Below, piece after piece: positions 21,865-32,339 of a stretch of 64,000 nt of DNA (its first letter is position 1; every line of letters begins with the position of its first letter). The stretch comes from Maratus speciosus. Taxonomy: Eukaryota; Arthropoda; Arachnida; Araneae; Salticidae. Where the stretch lies: assembly GCA_963932465.1 (NCBI GenBank), contig OZ010792.1, forward strand, positions 20,427,632 to 20,491,631, read 5' to 3'. The translations under genes were made by a program, and so were the position numbers. Under the pieces are notes generated by a model that made no database searches, was not told where the DNA came from, and was given only the letters and a program-made list of their open reading frames with translations.

Positions 21865-21892
21865 TTAAATAAAATACAGAATACATCAGCGT

Positions 21893-22455
21893 CGAAAATT
21901 ACTATTAGCTATTCTAAAATATTCTAAAATGTTTTTAAAATAATGAATTTTAACAATTTCTCTCAAAAACACTTTTTAAAGCCAACAATACTGAACACTT
22001 CAGAAAGAATCTTTCACTGGAACGTTTTATAGATGACCGATGGTCGAAATTGCCTATAAATTTCGCCTGACGTTCGATGCAGTCAGCGATCTCATTGTTT
22101 TATTTTTGAACTTGCACTTAACTTTCCAATAATTCGAGTCATCTATCTTCATCGCAATTTCACTTTATTGAAAGGGAACGCTCTAGACAAGGTGACATTT
22201 TCTTAAAAAGGGTTGTTATCCATCACTCTTTATTGAGCTATTAATGGGCCTATAGGCAGATATTCAGCCTGAAAATTCTGAACAAAAGAATTTGTAAAAT
22301 CAATAAATTAGAATCTGAAGGAACCCAGTTCCCAATTTTGTTGAAAAGTAATATAAAATCTGAAAAGTGTGATAAATGATAACTTATAAAATTTATTTAA
22401 AATATTAATCTCTAATAATACTATAGTTACTATTTTAAAATACACTGTTAATTGA
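21893..22455 (+). repeat. 560-bp unit, copy 1, with exon-like core
   Basis: This unit recurs at 23215-23775, and in more decayed form near 24800-25150 and 25745-25890. A readable frame near 21978 encodes KANNTEHFRKNLSLERFIDD and continues to a stop after NFA. It resembles FKANEIDYLKDLSGR in the possible exon at 24159-24320. The rest of the unit (GATGCAGTCAGCGATCTC to AATCTCTAATAAT) would then be 3' flank. The homology is by eye and short. Confidence 0.55.
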
Positions 22456-22482
22456 ATTATATATGTATATATATATACTAAC

Positions 22483-22640
22483 TGACACGCCCGCCGTTGT
22501 CCGGACCCGTAATAATGTTTTTAAGTGAACCTGAAATTTATATCGGAGGTCCGTACAGAGGGGGGGTAAAGACAGTGTAAATTATCAGGACCCGACTCCT
22601 GTTCAGTTGGAAAGTTGTATAAAGTAACAGGTTAAGGATT
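22483..22640 (+). mobile_element. Family A-like 5' relic
   Basis: CACGCCCGCCGTTGTCCGGACC and the following GTAATAATGTTTTTAAGTGA and ATATCGGAGGTCCGTAC resemble the start of family A (CCCGGCCGGCGTTGCCCGG, AAATGAACCTAATTTCGGAG). A 33-nt T run (22644-22676) follows. Only the 5' portion is present. Confidence 0.45.
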
Positions 22641-22676
<36 letters not shown>

Positions 22677-22874
22677 CAAATTTAATTGATGAATTCAGTT
22701 AAAATTCAATAATGTGTTCAATATTTTAAATTTTTATTTAAAATCTTTAGATGGAAAAGCAATTACAAATACATCATAAGCTGTAATACTGCAAAAGAAA
22801 TAAGAAAATTGTAAGCAAATACTACTATATAGATTTTTTAAAAAAGGTACTATCCAACAAATTTGTTTTCTAAT

Positions 22875-23046
22875 AGAGTAAAGTCTGTTTATAACGGAAT
22901 CCTGCAATAAACGAAAAAAACATACTCCAGTGCCCCCCCCCCCAAAAAAAAAAAATGCAATTATGTTTTGTAAAATTAAAATAATCTGCATAAAACGGAA
23001 TTTAACACTGTTCGTTTGCGTTTCCGTCTAAGCGAGTTTTATTGTA
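22875..23046. mobile_element. Short pogo-related element (candidate)
   Basis: Left TAGAGTAAAGTCTGTTTATA and right (inward) TACAATAAAACTCGCTTAGA face each other, each next to TA. ACGGAAT and TTCCGT motifs mirror inside. A C-run/A-run tract sits in the middle. The ends resemble the Tigger-like MITE at 17871 only loosely. Confidence 0.4.
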
Positions 23047-23214
23047 TCTTACGTATGATGGAGGCCCTGTATTGGAATTATTACCGAAACGAGCAGACTC
23101 TTTGTACGGCCCTATTTGTACGATTTTATATCTTTAGACAGTTTTTTGGCACCATCTAGCAAGCGTTTTTATAAGTAAAAGAATTGTTTTTATTAGTATA
23201 GATTTAAAAAAAAA

Positions 23215-23775
23215 CCTTAAAATTGCTATTAACTATAGTAAAATGTTTTTTAAATAATGCTTTTTAACAATTTCTCTCAATAACATTTTTTTAAAGTCAA
23301 CAAAACTGAATACTTGAAAAAGAATCTTTCACTGGAACGTTTTATAGATGACCGATGGTCGAAATTGTCTATAAATTTTGCCTGACGTTCGATGCAGTCA
23401 GCTATCTCATTGTTTTATTTTTGAACTTGCACTTAACTATCTAATAATTCGAGCCATCTATCTGCATCACAATTTCAATTTATTGAAAAGGATCGCTCTA
23501 GACAAGGTGGCATTTTCTTTAAAAAGTTGTTATCCGCCACTCTATATTGAGCGATTAATGGGCCTATAGGCAGATATTTAGACTGAAAATTCTGAACAAA
23601 AGAGTTTGTAAAATCAATAAACTAGAATTTAAAGGAACCTGGTTCCCGATTTTGTTGAAAAGTAATAGAAAAAAAATGAAAAGTGTAATAAATGATAAAT
23701 TATAAAATTTATTTAAAATATTAATCTCTAATAATATTACAGTAACTGTTTTAAAATACTCTATTAACTGAATTC
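23215..23775 (+). repeat. 560-bp unit, copy 2, with exon-like core
   Basis: Same unit as 21893-22455, closely matching by eye. The readable core near 23293 encodes KVNKTEYLKKNLSLERFIDD and stops after INFA. An upstream AG acceptor with a clear pyrimidine tract is missing here, unlike at 24157. A frame at 23378-23569 is a by-product within the unit. Confidence 0.55.
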
Positions 23776-24158
23776 AAAAACAAAAAAATATACATTTACA
23801 GAAATATTAAATCATTGTATTCAGTGTTATAAGTAACTATCTCACAAAATAAAATCGCAGCTTTAATGCATATGTACTAAAGTTTACAGTTCGCTATTTA
23901 TAAATTCTAAGATTACCTATATATGTAAGATAGAGAGAAAAAAATTGGAAACTTTTCGCAAACTAATTTGATAGTTATTTCATTGTTAACATACACACTA
24001 AAATTTATAGCTTGTTATTTATAAATTCTAAGATTATCCTTTTACCTAAGACTGAGAGAAAAGAAATTAGAAACCATTACCTAAATATTTTTTTAATTAT
24101 TTAATTTTTATTTTCTTATAAAATTTCGGTCTATTTTCCATTTAATTTTTCTTTTCAG

Positions 24159-24320
24159 CTATGGTACACCAAGAAATTTTTGTACCCGCCCATCTTCAAA
24201 AACTGTTTTAAAGCCAATGAAATAGACTACTTGAAGGATCTTTCGGGAAGAATTCCGTATCCTGTTTTTGCTGGCGCAATTGGCGAAGGAATCCAAAATT
24301 TCGGCAAAAGGCCGTTATAG
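24159..24320 (+). CDS. Possible 3' terminal exon of an unknown protein
   Basis: A strong acceptor (TTTAATTTTTCTTTTCAG, ending at 24158) is followed by 53 open codons to TAG at 24318-24320. The peptide begins LWYTKKFLYPPIFKNCFKAN and ends AIGEGIQNFGKRPL. It has balanced composition with Pro, Gly, Trp and Tyr, unlike the low-complexity frames around it. I do not recognise the family. No matching upstream exon was found in the window, so it may belong to a gene starting further 5', or be a retained pseudo-exon. The phase assumes entry at the first base of a codon. A polyadenylation signal is not clear in the AT-rich DNA that follows. Confidence 0.42.
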   Translation, partial: LWYTKKFLYPPIFKNCFKANEIDYLKDLSGRIPYPVFAGAIGEGIQNFGKRPL

Positions 24321-24339
24321 TATCTTACCAGATTTTTCA

Positions 24340-24720
24340 AGATGGCTTAAAAAGATGTTTTTTAAACTTTTATAAACATATATTTTCATATTATAAACGT
24401 TATATATGCATTATTTTTATATATATCATACATGTAATTATAAATATACATGTATAAACACACATTATGTACACATATAATTAAATATTTTATACTTGAA
24501 CATATTTTTATAATTTTTTATATTGCATATTTTGTATATTTATTTTATATGTGAATTTAAAACATAACACTATATTACAAACGTTAATGTTATATACATT
24601 TTAAAATATATAAAAATGCGCAAAAAATACACTTGTATAATACTACATCTACCGAAATATATCATTTGAAGAAAATTATAAATTAAAAAATATATGTATA
24701 AAAAATATGTATGCAAACTT
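24340..24720. other. Very AT-rich tract
   Basis: It is dominated by TATATA, ATATAC and TTTATA runs with no gene. If 24159-24320 is a real terminal exon, this would be its 3' UTR or downstream flank. Confidence 0.5.
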
Positions 24721-24769
24721 ATTACTTATCCACCGGTAGCATTCAAGTTATAAAAAAAGCAACCCAAAA

Positions 24770-25150
24770 TACTGAAGATCGCAACAACCACATTGAAACA
24801 TTTATCATTTATCGTCGAAAATACTCCTAGGATATGGAACTTTCCCGATCTTTTACTGAAAACTTTTGTAAATGAAAATTTCTTATAAATTCTGCACTAT
24901 GTTAAATGCAGTCAACGATCTTATTGTTTTGTTTCTGAACTTGCACTTAACTTTCCAACAATTCCAAGCTATCTCCATCGAAATTTCCCTTTATTGAAAG
25001 GAACTTCTCTAACAAGGCAACATTTCTCTAAAAAGGTTGTAATCCATCACTCTTTATTTAACAATTAATGAGTCTATATGCAGACAGCGATTTCTGTATT
25101 TTCAGTCTGAAAACAAAAGAATTTTTTAGATCTCTAGAAACTCTTATTTT
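24770..25150 (+). repeat. 560-bp unit, decayed copy 3
   Basis: It shares GCAGTCAACGATCTTATTGT, TGAACTTGCACTTAACTTTC, TTTATTGAAAGGAA and ATCCATCACTCTTTATT with the units at 21893 and 23215. The exon-like core is no longer readable. A further partial copy (GCAGTCAACGATCTCATATT, GAACTTGCACTTAACTTTCC) lies at 25745-25890 after a 31-nt A run (25715-25745). Confidence 0.6.
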
Positions 25151-25196
25151 CCGTCTAAACTGGAATTTGAAGGGATCTGAAAACTGACATTACAGT

Positions 25197-25345
25197 AAAG
25201 TCCCGATTATCCCATTCCGTTTAACGGAGTTTCCGCTTTAACCGAGTTATTTTCTTCTGATGGACTGGTGGCTTCCATTATTATGAAACAGCCATTAAAT
25301 GAAGTGTTAGCTGAAGATGAAAGAGAAGCCGTAAAAAGTTAGAAC
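25197..25345 (+). mobile_element. Partial pogo/Tigger-type MITE
   Basis: CAGTAAAGTCCCGATTATCC after TA, then TTTAACGGAGTTTCCGCTTT, CCGAGTTATTTTCTTCTGAT and GAAGATGAAAGAG follow the left half of the MITE at 17871. The right half is missing. Confidence 0.7.
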
Positions 25346-25713
25346 CCTGATTTTCTGGTCTGAATGGGGGAAAAAATGGCCATAATTTTTTTTTATTATA
25401 TATATATACAATATATAATACAATTATATAATATACAATTAGTATGAATAGGCTGAGAGCTCAATGCCATTAGTTTAACTGCGCACTTTTATTTTCATTT
25501 TTTATTTTGTCGCATACTACCTTTATCATCTGAACTCTTCAATTACTTTTTCTATATACAGAATTTTAAAGTTGCAAAATTTTAAAGTTGTTTTTTCTTT
25601 TCATCTAAAATTATAAGAATTTTTTTTTCTAATAGTCTCGCCAGAACTTTAATATTTGACTGTGGTATTAATTCTAAGAAAAATTTTAAGAATTAACCTT
25701 CCACCCCTCCCTT

Positions 25714-25749
<36 letters not shown>

Positions 25750-25899
25750 CTGAAAGGGTATTTCACTGAAATCTTTTACAAATGATCGATATCCAAAAAT
25801 ACCTATAACGTTTCTATGGTGTTATATGCAGTCAACGATCTCATATTGTTTTACTTATGAACTTGCACTTAACTTTCCTAACACTAGCCTGCAAAATTT

Positions 25900-26270
25900 G
25901 AGTTTTTTCATGTTTTTCAGCTTTTGATAATTGATTCTTATGCATTTTGTAATGCTGAATCTGAAAATGACCTTCATTTTTAACCATCACGTCAGGGTTT
26001 TTTTTTTTTTTTTTTTTTTTTTGTGTTGTGTTGTTTTGTTTTTTGTTTTTTGCAGATCGTAAATTTCAAAGTTATAAAGCCAAAAAATAGCAAAAAACTT
26101 AAAATAGATGTGATGTTTCTGTTTTTTAGCTTTTGATAATTAATTCTTGTGTATTTTGTAGTGGTAAATCCGAAAATGACCTTAATTTTTTACCATCACG
26201 TCAAGATTTTTCGCAAATCGCAATTTTTTTCAATTTTTTAAAAATCAAAATATTGCGAAAATCTGATACT
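25900..26270 (+). repeat. Tandem pair, period about 235 bp, inverted at 27120-27250
   Basis: Two units share CAGCTTTTGATAATTGATTC, ATTTTGTAATGCTGAATC, GAAAATGACCTTCATTTTT and ACCATCACGTCA. A minus-strand copy (AACGCTGAATCCAAAAATGA, AACCATCACGTCTAGAG, TTTCGCAAATCG) sits at 27120-27250, so the segment flanks the insertion at 26581 in opposite orientation. A T run at 25998-26022 separates the two plus-strand units. Confidence 0.65.
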
Positions 26271-26580
26271 ATAAAATAGATGTAAAACTATCTTATTTTT
26301 TTCATAAAACTTTATTCATCTTTTAGCTTATACTATGCATTTTTAGAGCTAAAAGGGTGCAATATTGTGTATTTAAAATACTTACAATTTTATTCCATGT
26401 GCGGAAGTTTCTTTGAACCGCTCATATACTGCATCGCGTTTATCCTTTTATATTGTCTATGCAATTCATCTTGGTGTCCTCTTTTATTTTGCCGGTTGAT
26501 AAGGCAGGAAATTTCTCGAAGACGCATTTAAAACATTTGCCTTCTTTTGGCAAGGCTTTGACAGATTTTCGCTATTTTTT

Positions 26581-27117
26581 ACCCGACTGTCAAGAAGGGT
26601 GATGTGTTTCACGCGTATCTGGGTATGTGGATTTCTTTATACCCTCGAAACATCCCAACGGCTGGATGGATTTTAATGAATGAGGTCTCTATCGATTCGT
26701 CTTAACTGTCCGATGGTTATAGGCTAGGTTTTGTTTTTATAAATTTAAAATGGCGGCCGTAAAATACAAGATGGCGGTAGAGACGAAAACAATTTTACGC
26801 CCCCTATTGAGTGGCATATCATTGGATAGGTCTTTCAAAATGAAGACGATGTTTCATTGACTACTTTACAGTCAAAAGCTCCGTTTAAAAATTATACAAT
26901 TTGCAGTTGTGTAGGTAGGAGCTCTAGCTTTAAACTCTAACCATCATAGATTATCTATAGGCTTCATCAAAACAGTGTTTATTGATAGGAACTACCAATT
27001 AAACACAACTTTAAAGTCATCAATACAAGTAAATAAAAAAAAATAGGTAAGTAATATAAAAAATAGATTATCATTGATGAGAAATAATTAAATAGTTTGC
27101 TTTTTACGCAGTCGGGT
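26581..27117. mobile_element. 537-bp element with ACCCGACTG ends
   Basis: It begins ACCCGACTGTCAAGAAGGG and ends CAGTCGGGT, so a 9-bp inverted repeat bounds it. Inside are ATGTGTTTCACGCGTATCTG, TACCCTCGAAACATCCCAAC and AATTTAAAATGGCGGCCGT. No transposase is seen. I could not define a target duplication, so the superfamily is open. Confidence 0.5.
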
Positions 27118-27310
27118 TTTCTGATTTTTTAAATTTAATCATATTATTTACTTTTTCACTTTGAAATTTTCGATTTGCGAAAACTCTAGACGTGATGGTT
27201 AAAACTGGAGGTCATTTTTGGATTCAGCGTTAAAAAATACATAAAAACAAGTGGGTAAGTGTGATCACAGATCGCACAGAGGGTTTCGTTTAATATTTTT
27301 GAAAAATCTG

Positions 27311-27455
27311 TTAGTTCCACTTTTCGCAACCAGGGGCGCACTCTATCCGAACGAAACTCCGATTTACATACTATCCGTAGATATATCAGTGGAGGGGACT
27401 GGGCCCATAGCACCCGAGGTACATAGGCGCCCCTGGTGGTAAAAAGTGGAACTAA
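27311..27455. mobile_element. Small inverted-repeat MITE (145 bp)
   Basis: Left TTAGTTCCACTTTTCGCAAC then CAGGGGCGC; right GCGCCCCTGG then GTGGTAAAAAGTGGAACTAA. The arms are about 28 bp with one small indel. The two overlapping frames around it are by-products. The family is not recognised. Confidence 0.7.
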
Positions 27456-27539
27456 AATATGTAAGGCTATGGCGCATAATATGAAAGAATGGTCAAAGGG
27501 ATGTCGGCAAAAGTTGGAAAAGTGCTACCCGGGTGAAAA

Positions 27540-28650
27540 CGGCGGAGGTTAGGAAAATTGCTTAAAATACAAAAGTTAGATCCCGAAGGAGTAAATAATA
27601 TAAGACTTTTTGAAATTTTTATGATTTGTCGTGTAGTCTGGGGTATTCAGTCGAGAAGTCTGAGGTCGTATGCAAAAATTCATGTCTCCATCTTAATTAA
27701 GGGCTCTCTTAGAAAGAATTCCTTAAAATACAAAAGTGGTAGCTCAAAGGGTTAAACGTAAGACTTTTTCAAGATTTTATGATTTGTCGCCTGGCCTCAG
27801 GTGTTCTGCTATAAGTATGCAAAATTTCAAATCTCCAGTTTAATAAGGGGCTCAGTTAGAAAGAATTGCTTAAAATGCGAATGTGGGAGCCAGAAGGGTT
27901 AAATGTACGACTTTTTCAAAATTTTATGATTTGTCGCATGATGGTGTTCAGCTAGAAGTATGCAAAATTTCACGCCTCCAACCTAAATATGGTCTCACTT
28001 AGAAAGAATTGTTTAAAATACACATGTGGGAGCCCAAAAGGTTAAATGTACCACTTTTTCAAAATTTTATGATTTGTCGTTTGATGTGAGGTGCTCAGCT
28101 ATAAGTATGCAAAATTTCATGCCTCCATCCTAATTAGGGGCTCACTTAGACACAATTGTTAAAAATACATATGTGGGAGCCCAAAGGGTTAAATGTACGA
28201 CTTTTTCAAAATTTTATGGTTTGTCATTTGATATGAGGTGTTCAGCTATATGTATGCAACATTTCACGCCTCCAACCTAATTAGAGGCTCACTTAGAAAG
28301 AATTGTTTAAAATACACATGTGGGAGCCCAAAGGGTTAAATGTACGACTTTTTCAAAATTTTATGATTTGTCGTTTGGTCTGAGGTGTCCAGCTGTAAGT
28401 ATGCAAAATTTCACGCCTTCAACCTAATTTGGGGCTCACTTAGAAAGTATTGTTTAAAATACACATTTGGGAGCCCAAAGGGTTAAATGTACGACTTTTT
28501 CGAAATTTCATGATTTGTCGTTTGATGTGTGGTGTTCAGCTATAAGTATGCAAATTTCAAGTCTCCAACATGTATAGTTTCTGAGAACGAGCTCTGCGAC
28601 AGACAGAGGAGCGAGACGAATATGGCATCGTCAGATGAACGAAACCCTAA
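27540..28650 (+). mobile_element. Family K element: 147-bp minisatellite with 3' tail
   Basis: The anchor GATTTGTCG (or variant) starts at 27623, 27781, 27928, 28071, 28218, 28365 and 28512, so seven units of about 143-158 bp, mostly 147. Unit strings are TTAAATGTACGACTTTTTCA, GTTCAGCTATAAGTATGCAA and GGGGCTCACTTAGAAAGAAT. The array runs into GTTTCTGAGAACGAGCTCTG, the microsatellite CGACAGACAGAGG, the tail CGTCAGATGAACGAAACC and terminal CTAA (28647-28650) before T. This is the fullest family K copy. Shorter ends are at 1998 and 2763. Confidence 0.62.
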
Positions 28651-28654
28651 TGAA

Positions 28655-29040
28655 TTATCAAAAGTTAAAAAACAACCATCGCAGGCTTGTGCAATTCTCT
28701 GTGATCTACCTTCATCGCAATTTCACTTTGTTTAAAGGGGCCACTCTAAATAACGAAATATTACTAGAAAGGGTAAGTCTAGTAATCGCTAAGAAAGTCC
28801 ATAATTTTTTATTTAGCGGAAGACAGGTCTGCGGACAGGCGGCGTTTTATGTATTTTAACTCAGAAATTTCTGAAGAAATAAAATAAATGTTTTTATGGT
28901 TCTATTAATAACAAATAACTGGGCATAAGTTTATTCCCGTGAATCTCATGTAAAAAGCTGTGAGATAATTTCTCTCTATTCTAAAAAAAAGTAACTACCG
29001 CTGTCACCGCCGCCGCCGGTTTTCAATTTTTTGTGACCAG
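28655..29040. other. Spacer with decayed 560-bp unit fragment
   Basis: CTTCATCGCAATTTCACTTT near 28710 matches part of the 560-bp unit of 21.9 kb. A short GCC-rich patch (CACCGCCGCCGCCGG, about 29007) is present. No gene is supported. Confidence 0.4.
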
Positions 29041-29047
29041 AGGTCTT

Positions 29048-30362
29048 TCTTCGTTAATATTAAGAAAATTAATGCATACAAAAAAATGAAAATAGGTAGT
29101 ATTATACAGAAATGTTTGATAAACACGCTGATGCAGACAGTTTTCAAATCGAATAATTATTTTAAGAGATATTTAATGCTAAAGTTGGACAAAATCGTTC
29201 CACTAAAAAAGTTTTATTGGAGCAAAAACTATGCATTGGAATTTAATAATTTTTAAATCATTTTATACGTTATAATTTCCCGGTGTGCTGAATTAATTCA
29301 TTTTTTTTAATTTGACTCATTTTTCGAGGTTTTATTTTCATTTTAAATTCAAATTTTCAGCATTTCGAGAGATATTTTTTACTTATTTTAGAAAATTGTA
29401 CTAATTTAACCTGTTGCCAAGTGTATAAACAACGGAAACAATAATGTTTGCTTCAAATTAAAAATTTATGTACACGCGACTATTATAAATAGAAAAGATA
29501 CTTTCAAATTAAAATTAAAAAATTGCGTATAAAAAGCAGGAACTTATTGAAAATTACGTCATAAAAAGTATAGACGTGAATTTTAAAAGAGAAAGGATAT
29601 TGTAAAATAATAAATCCATTAACATGTGTTAGAAGTCTTAAATAGGAGAAATTACGTCATATTTACGTCACATTACAGTTATTACATAAAATGAACACAA
29701 AATAATATTGCAAAACAGTTTAAATTTAGAAATTGTGCTAGACATTTATTTGATATTTTGAGAGGATCTTTTCAACTATTTTTGCTAGGAAAGCGCAAAT
29801 AATATTTCATTTCTAACAAAAGTACTTTCACGTGAATATTTAAAAGAGAAAGAATAGCTTGGTCAAAATTACGTCAGATTAAAAACGATTAATTTAAAAT
29901 GTCTCATTTAAAAGAACTTTCTTTTCGCTTTGTTAAAAAATACCAGGAGACAAAGACTCTGTTTACTTAATTCCTTTTATATTAGCTTATTTTGAAATGT
30001 TGTTACACGTGTCTACGTCATCAAGTTATTTTGGTTTCGATGTTTTATTTGTATTTTCATTAATGTTGTTCTAATTTATTTGTTCTTTCGTTATTTAAAA
30101 TAAAAATTATGTCAATTTGTATAATTTGGTGAAATTGGTCGACTGGATAATCAAGTAGTACCGCAGCGGATTTGGCGTTAAAATTCCCCAATCAAAGAGA
30201 AATGAATAGAAATCCCTTTATAGGGAGATCGCCACTGTTTTTTAAATTATAATTCAATCTTTCGAAATCTTTTTAAAGCCAATCAAATTAGCGTGTATTT
30301 AGAGTCTGCGGTGTCTGGACGGGGGTTGGCGAGCGTAGCTCGTAGGGGGCCGAGCCCCCTAG
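29048..30362 (+). mobile_element. Family H Helitron-like element, long copy
   Basis: It starts TCTTCGTTAATATT and ends in GAGCGTAGCTC, then the hairpin GGGGGC-cga-GCCCCC and CTAG (30359-30362) before T. A 5' TC, a 3' GC hairpin and CTAG-T match Helitron ends well. A second copy at 40775-41678 has the same ends but lacks about 360 bp present here (about 29890-30245). Several TTACGTCA sites lie in the body. There is no coding sequence, so it is non-autonomous. Confidence 0.72.
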
Positions 30363-31740
30363 TGTATTAAAAAAAAACATAAAATGAAAAAAATAATAAT
30401 AATAAAGCTACTATATCAATTATGAATGTCATATGGTTTCTTTTCGAAATTTTGAATTAACTCTTTCACAGAAATGAAGATTTCATCCCAAATTAAAATG
30501 TATATTTATTTTAATAGAAAAGAAAAGTGCCCAGTTAAACTGATGGCATTGAGCTCACAGTCTATTCACACTAATTGTATATTATACTCTTACTTTAAAG
30601 AATAATGCCTTTCGAAAAATAAAGTAAGGGGGAGATCCCCCCTCCTGTTTCACATCTTTATACTTAACCAATGAGTCCCCAAACCTCATCAGCGAAGCGC
30701 CTTATCAGAATAAACAGGTATACCAAATTTGAAGCGAATCGGATAGAAAAACCCATTTATCTAAATTAAGGGGGGTATTAGCCCCGTTCCCCTCATTTAT
30801 ACTTAACCAATGAACCTCCAAATCTAATCAGGGAAGCGTCTTATCATAATAAACTGATATACTAAATTTGAATCAAATCGGATAAGAAAATCCATTTATC
30901 TAAATTAAGGGGGTATTAACCCCCCCCCCCCCCGATCCCACCTTTATGCATAAACAATGAACCTCCAAATCTAATCAGCGAAGCGCCTTATCAGAATTAA
31001 CCGGTATACCAAAATTAAAGCAAAGCTGATAACTCTGCACGAAAAACCCACTTATTTAAGTTAAGGGGGGATTAGTCCCCCGTAACCCCCCTTATACCTA
31101 ACCAATGAACCCCAAAACTAATCAGGGAAGTGCCTTATGAGAATGAATCTAGAAAAAAATTTGAAGCAAATCGGATATTTCTATCAAGAGTTATCGCGTT
31201 ACGTACGTACGTACATATTTACATACGTACGTGCATTAGGGTGGAACTTAAGTATAGGGTAAAAAAAAACTTTTTTGTTTTAATATGTAATAGTGAAAAC
31301 TTTTTTCCTTTTTGGATGTCTAAACATTTGGCTGAAAAGGTTTTTTTAAATTAATTTGTTTTCCGGTTCCTCAAGGACGTCTAAGTTTTAAAATTTCAGT
31401 ATAAAGTAACTTAAAGTAAACAACGTATCTGTTAGCTCATATCTGCTTATATAAAGCAAATCCTACCCAGAAGTCGCCACAAGGAGGTGGTTAAATATCG
31501 ACTTTCACCATCTTTACCTCCCTTGTTATGGATTAATTCAATTGGTTATTCAACCTACTGGCTTCTTAGGGAAACTTTGTCATTACATTGCGGGAATTCA
31601 ACTTTCCCAAGATAAAGCCATCTCTTACTTAATATCTGAAGACGGTTGACGCAGCTCGCGGGACAAAGTTTCCACTCTGTTTGAGTAATAGAAGGAAAAT
31701 CTAAAATTCAGATGTAACCCCTGTTTGTGCTTTTTTTAAT

Positions 31741-31930
31741 CAGTGTTGAATTCAGACACTTTTCTCCGGGAGGGATTTCTGTGGCTCCGGGGAGGACATT
31801 ATAGAGTTCCGGGGGGGAAATTGCACTTTTTGACCATTGAAAACCCAAAATCTCAAATCTTCCGGGGGGGGGACATCTCATTGCTCCGGGGGGAATGTCC
31901 CCCCCGGGCCACCCCCTGAAATCAACACTG
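31741..31930. mobile_element. hAT MITE nested in the 2.48-kb transposon (190 bp)
   Basis: Inverted ends CAGTGTTGAATTCAG and CTGAAATCAACACTG are flanked by an exact 8-bp duplication, TTTTTAAT (31733-31740 and 31931-31938). An 8-bp duplication with CAGTG ends is diagnostic for hAT. The interior is rich in CCGGGGG runs and GGACAT motifs. The two opposing frames over it are by-products. Confidence 0.9.
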
Positions 31931-32339
31931 TTTTTAATGTTCTTCATCCGATCAGTCCGTCAAGACAGGAAGTTTTTATAGTCTATAATTTCAATATGAT
32001 CGTATTTTTTCAAGTTGCTTTCCTAATCATCCAGAAAATCCTTTAGTATCCGTAGTTTTTCCAGCAAGAAATAAGTATAAAAAAAAGTCCATTTGCATGT
32101 AATAAGCAAATTATCCATTGTTAAGTTTTTAGAGACTTGCTTCCGATGTTTTGACAACTCCAGATTTGCGTCCTACATTAGCGGTGTTTCTGTTTCACCC
32201 AATAAATTTCAAACTTGAAATGTCTGTATTATTATTTTGAAAATACACCAAAATTGCAGAAGTTATATTAATATAAGAAGAAGATGTCATTGAAATATGA
32301 CCAATATATTTTGATTCTGGTTTTTGAAGTAAGATCATG

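Noticed and set aside
26581..27117. Helitron insertion
   Set aside because: It has an inverted repeat at both ends (ACCCGACTG), which Helitrons lack.
27540..28650. CRISPR array
   Set aside because: Units are contiguous 147-bp repeats with no spacers, in a eukaryotic repeat context.
31708..32046. Opposed frames rich in Pro and Gly
   Set aside because: They lie over the hAT MITE, whose CCGGGGG runs create Pro/Gly codons on both strands.
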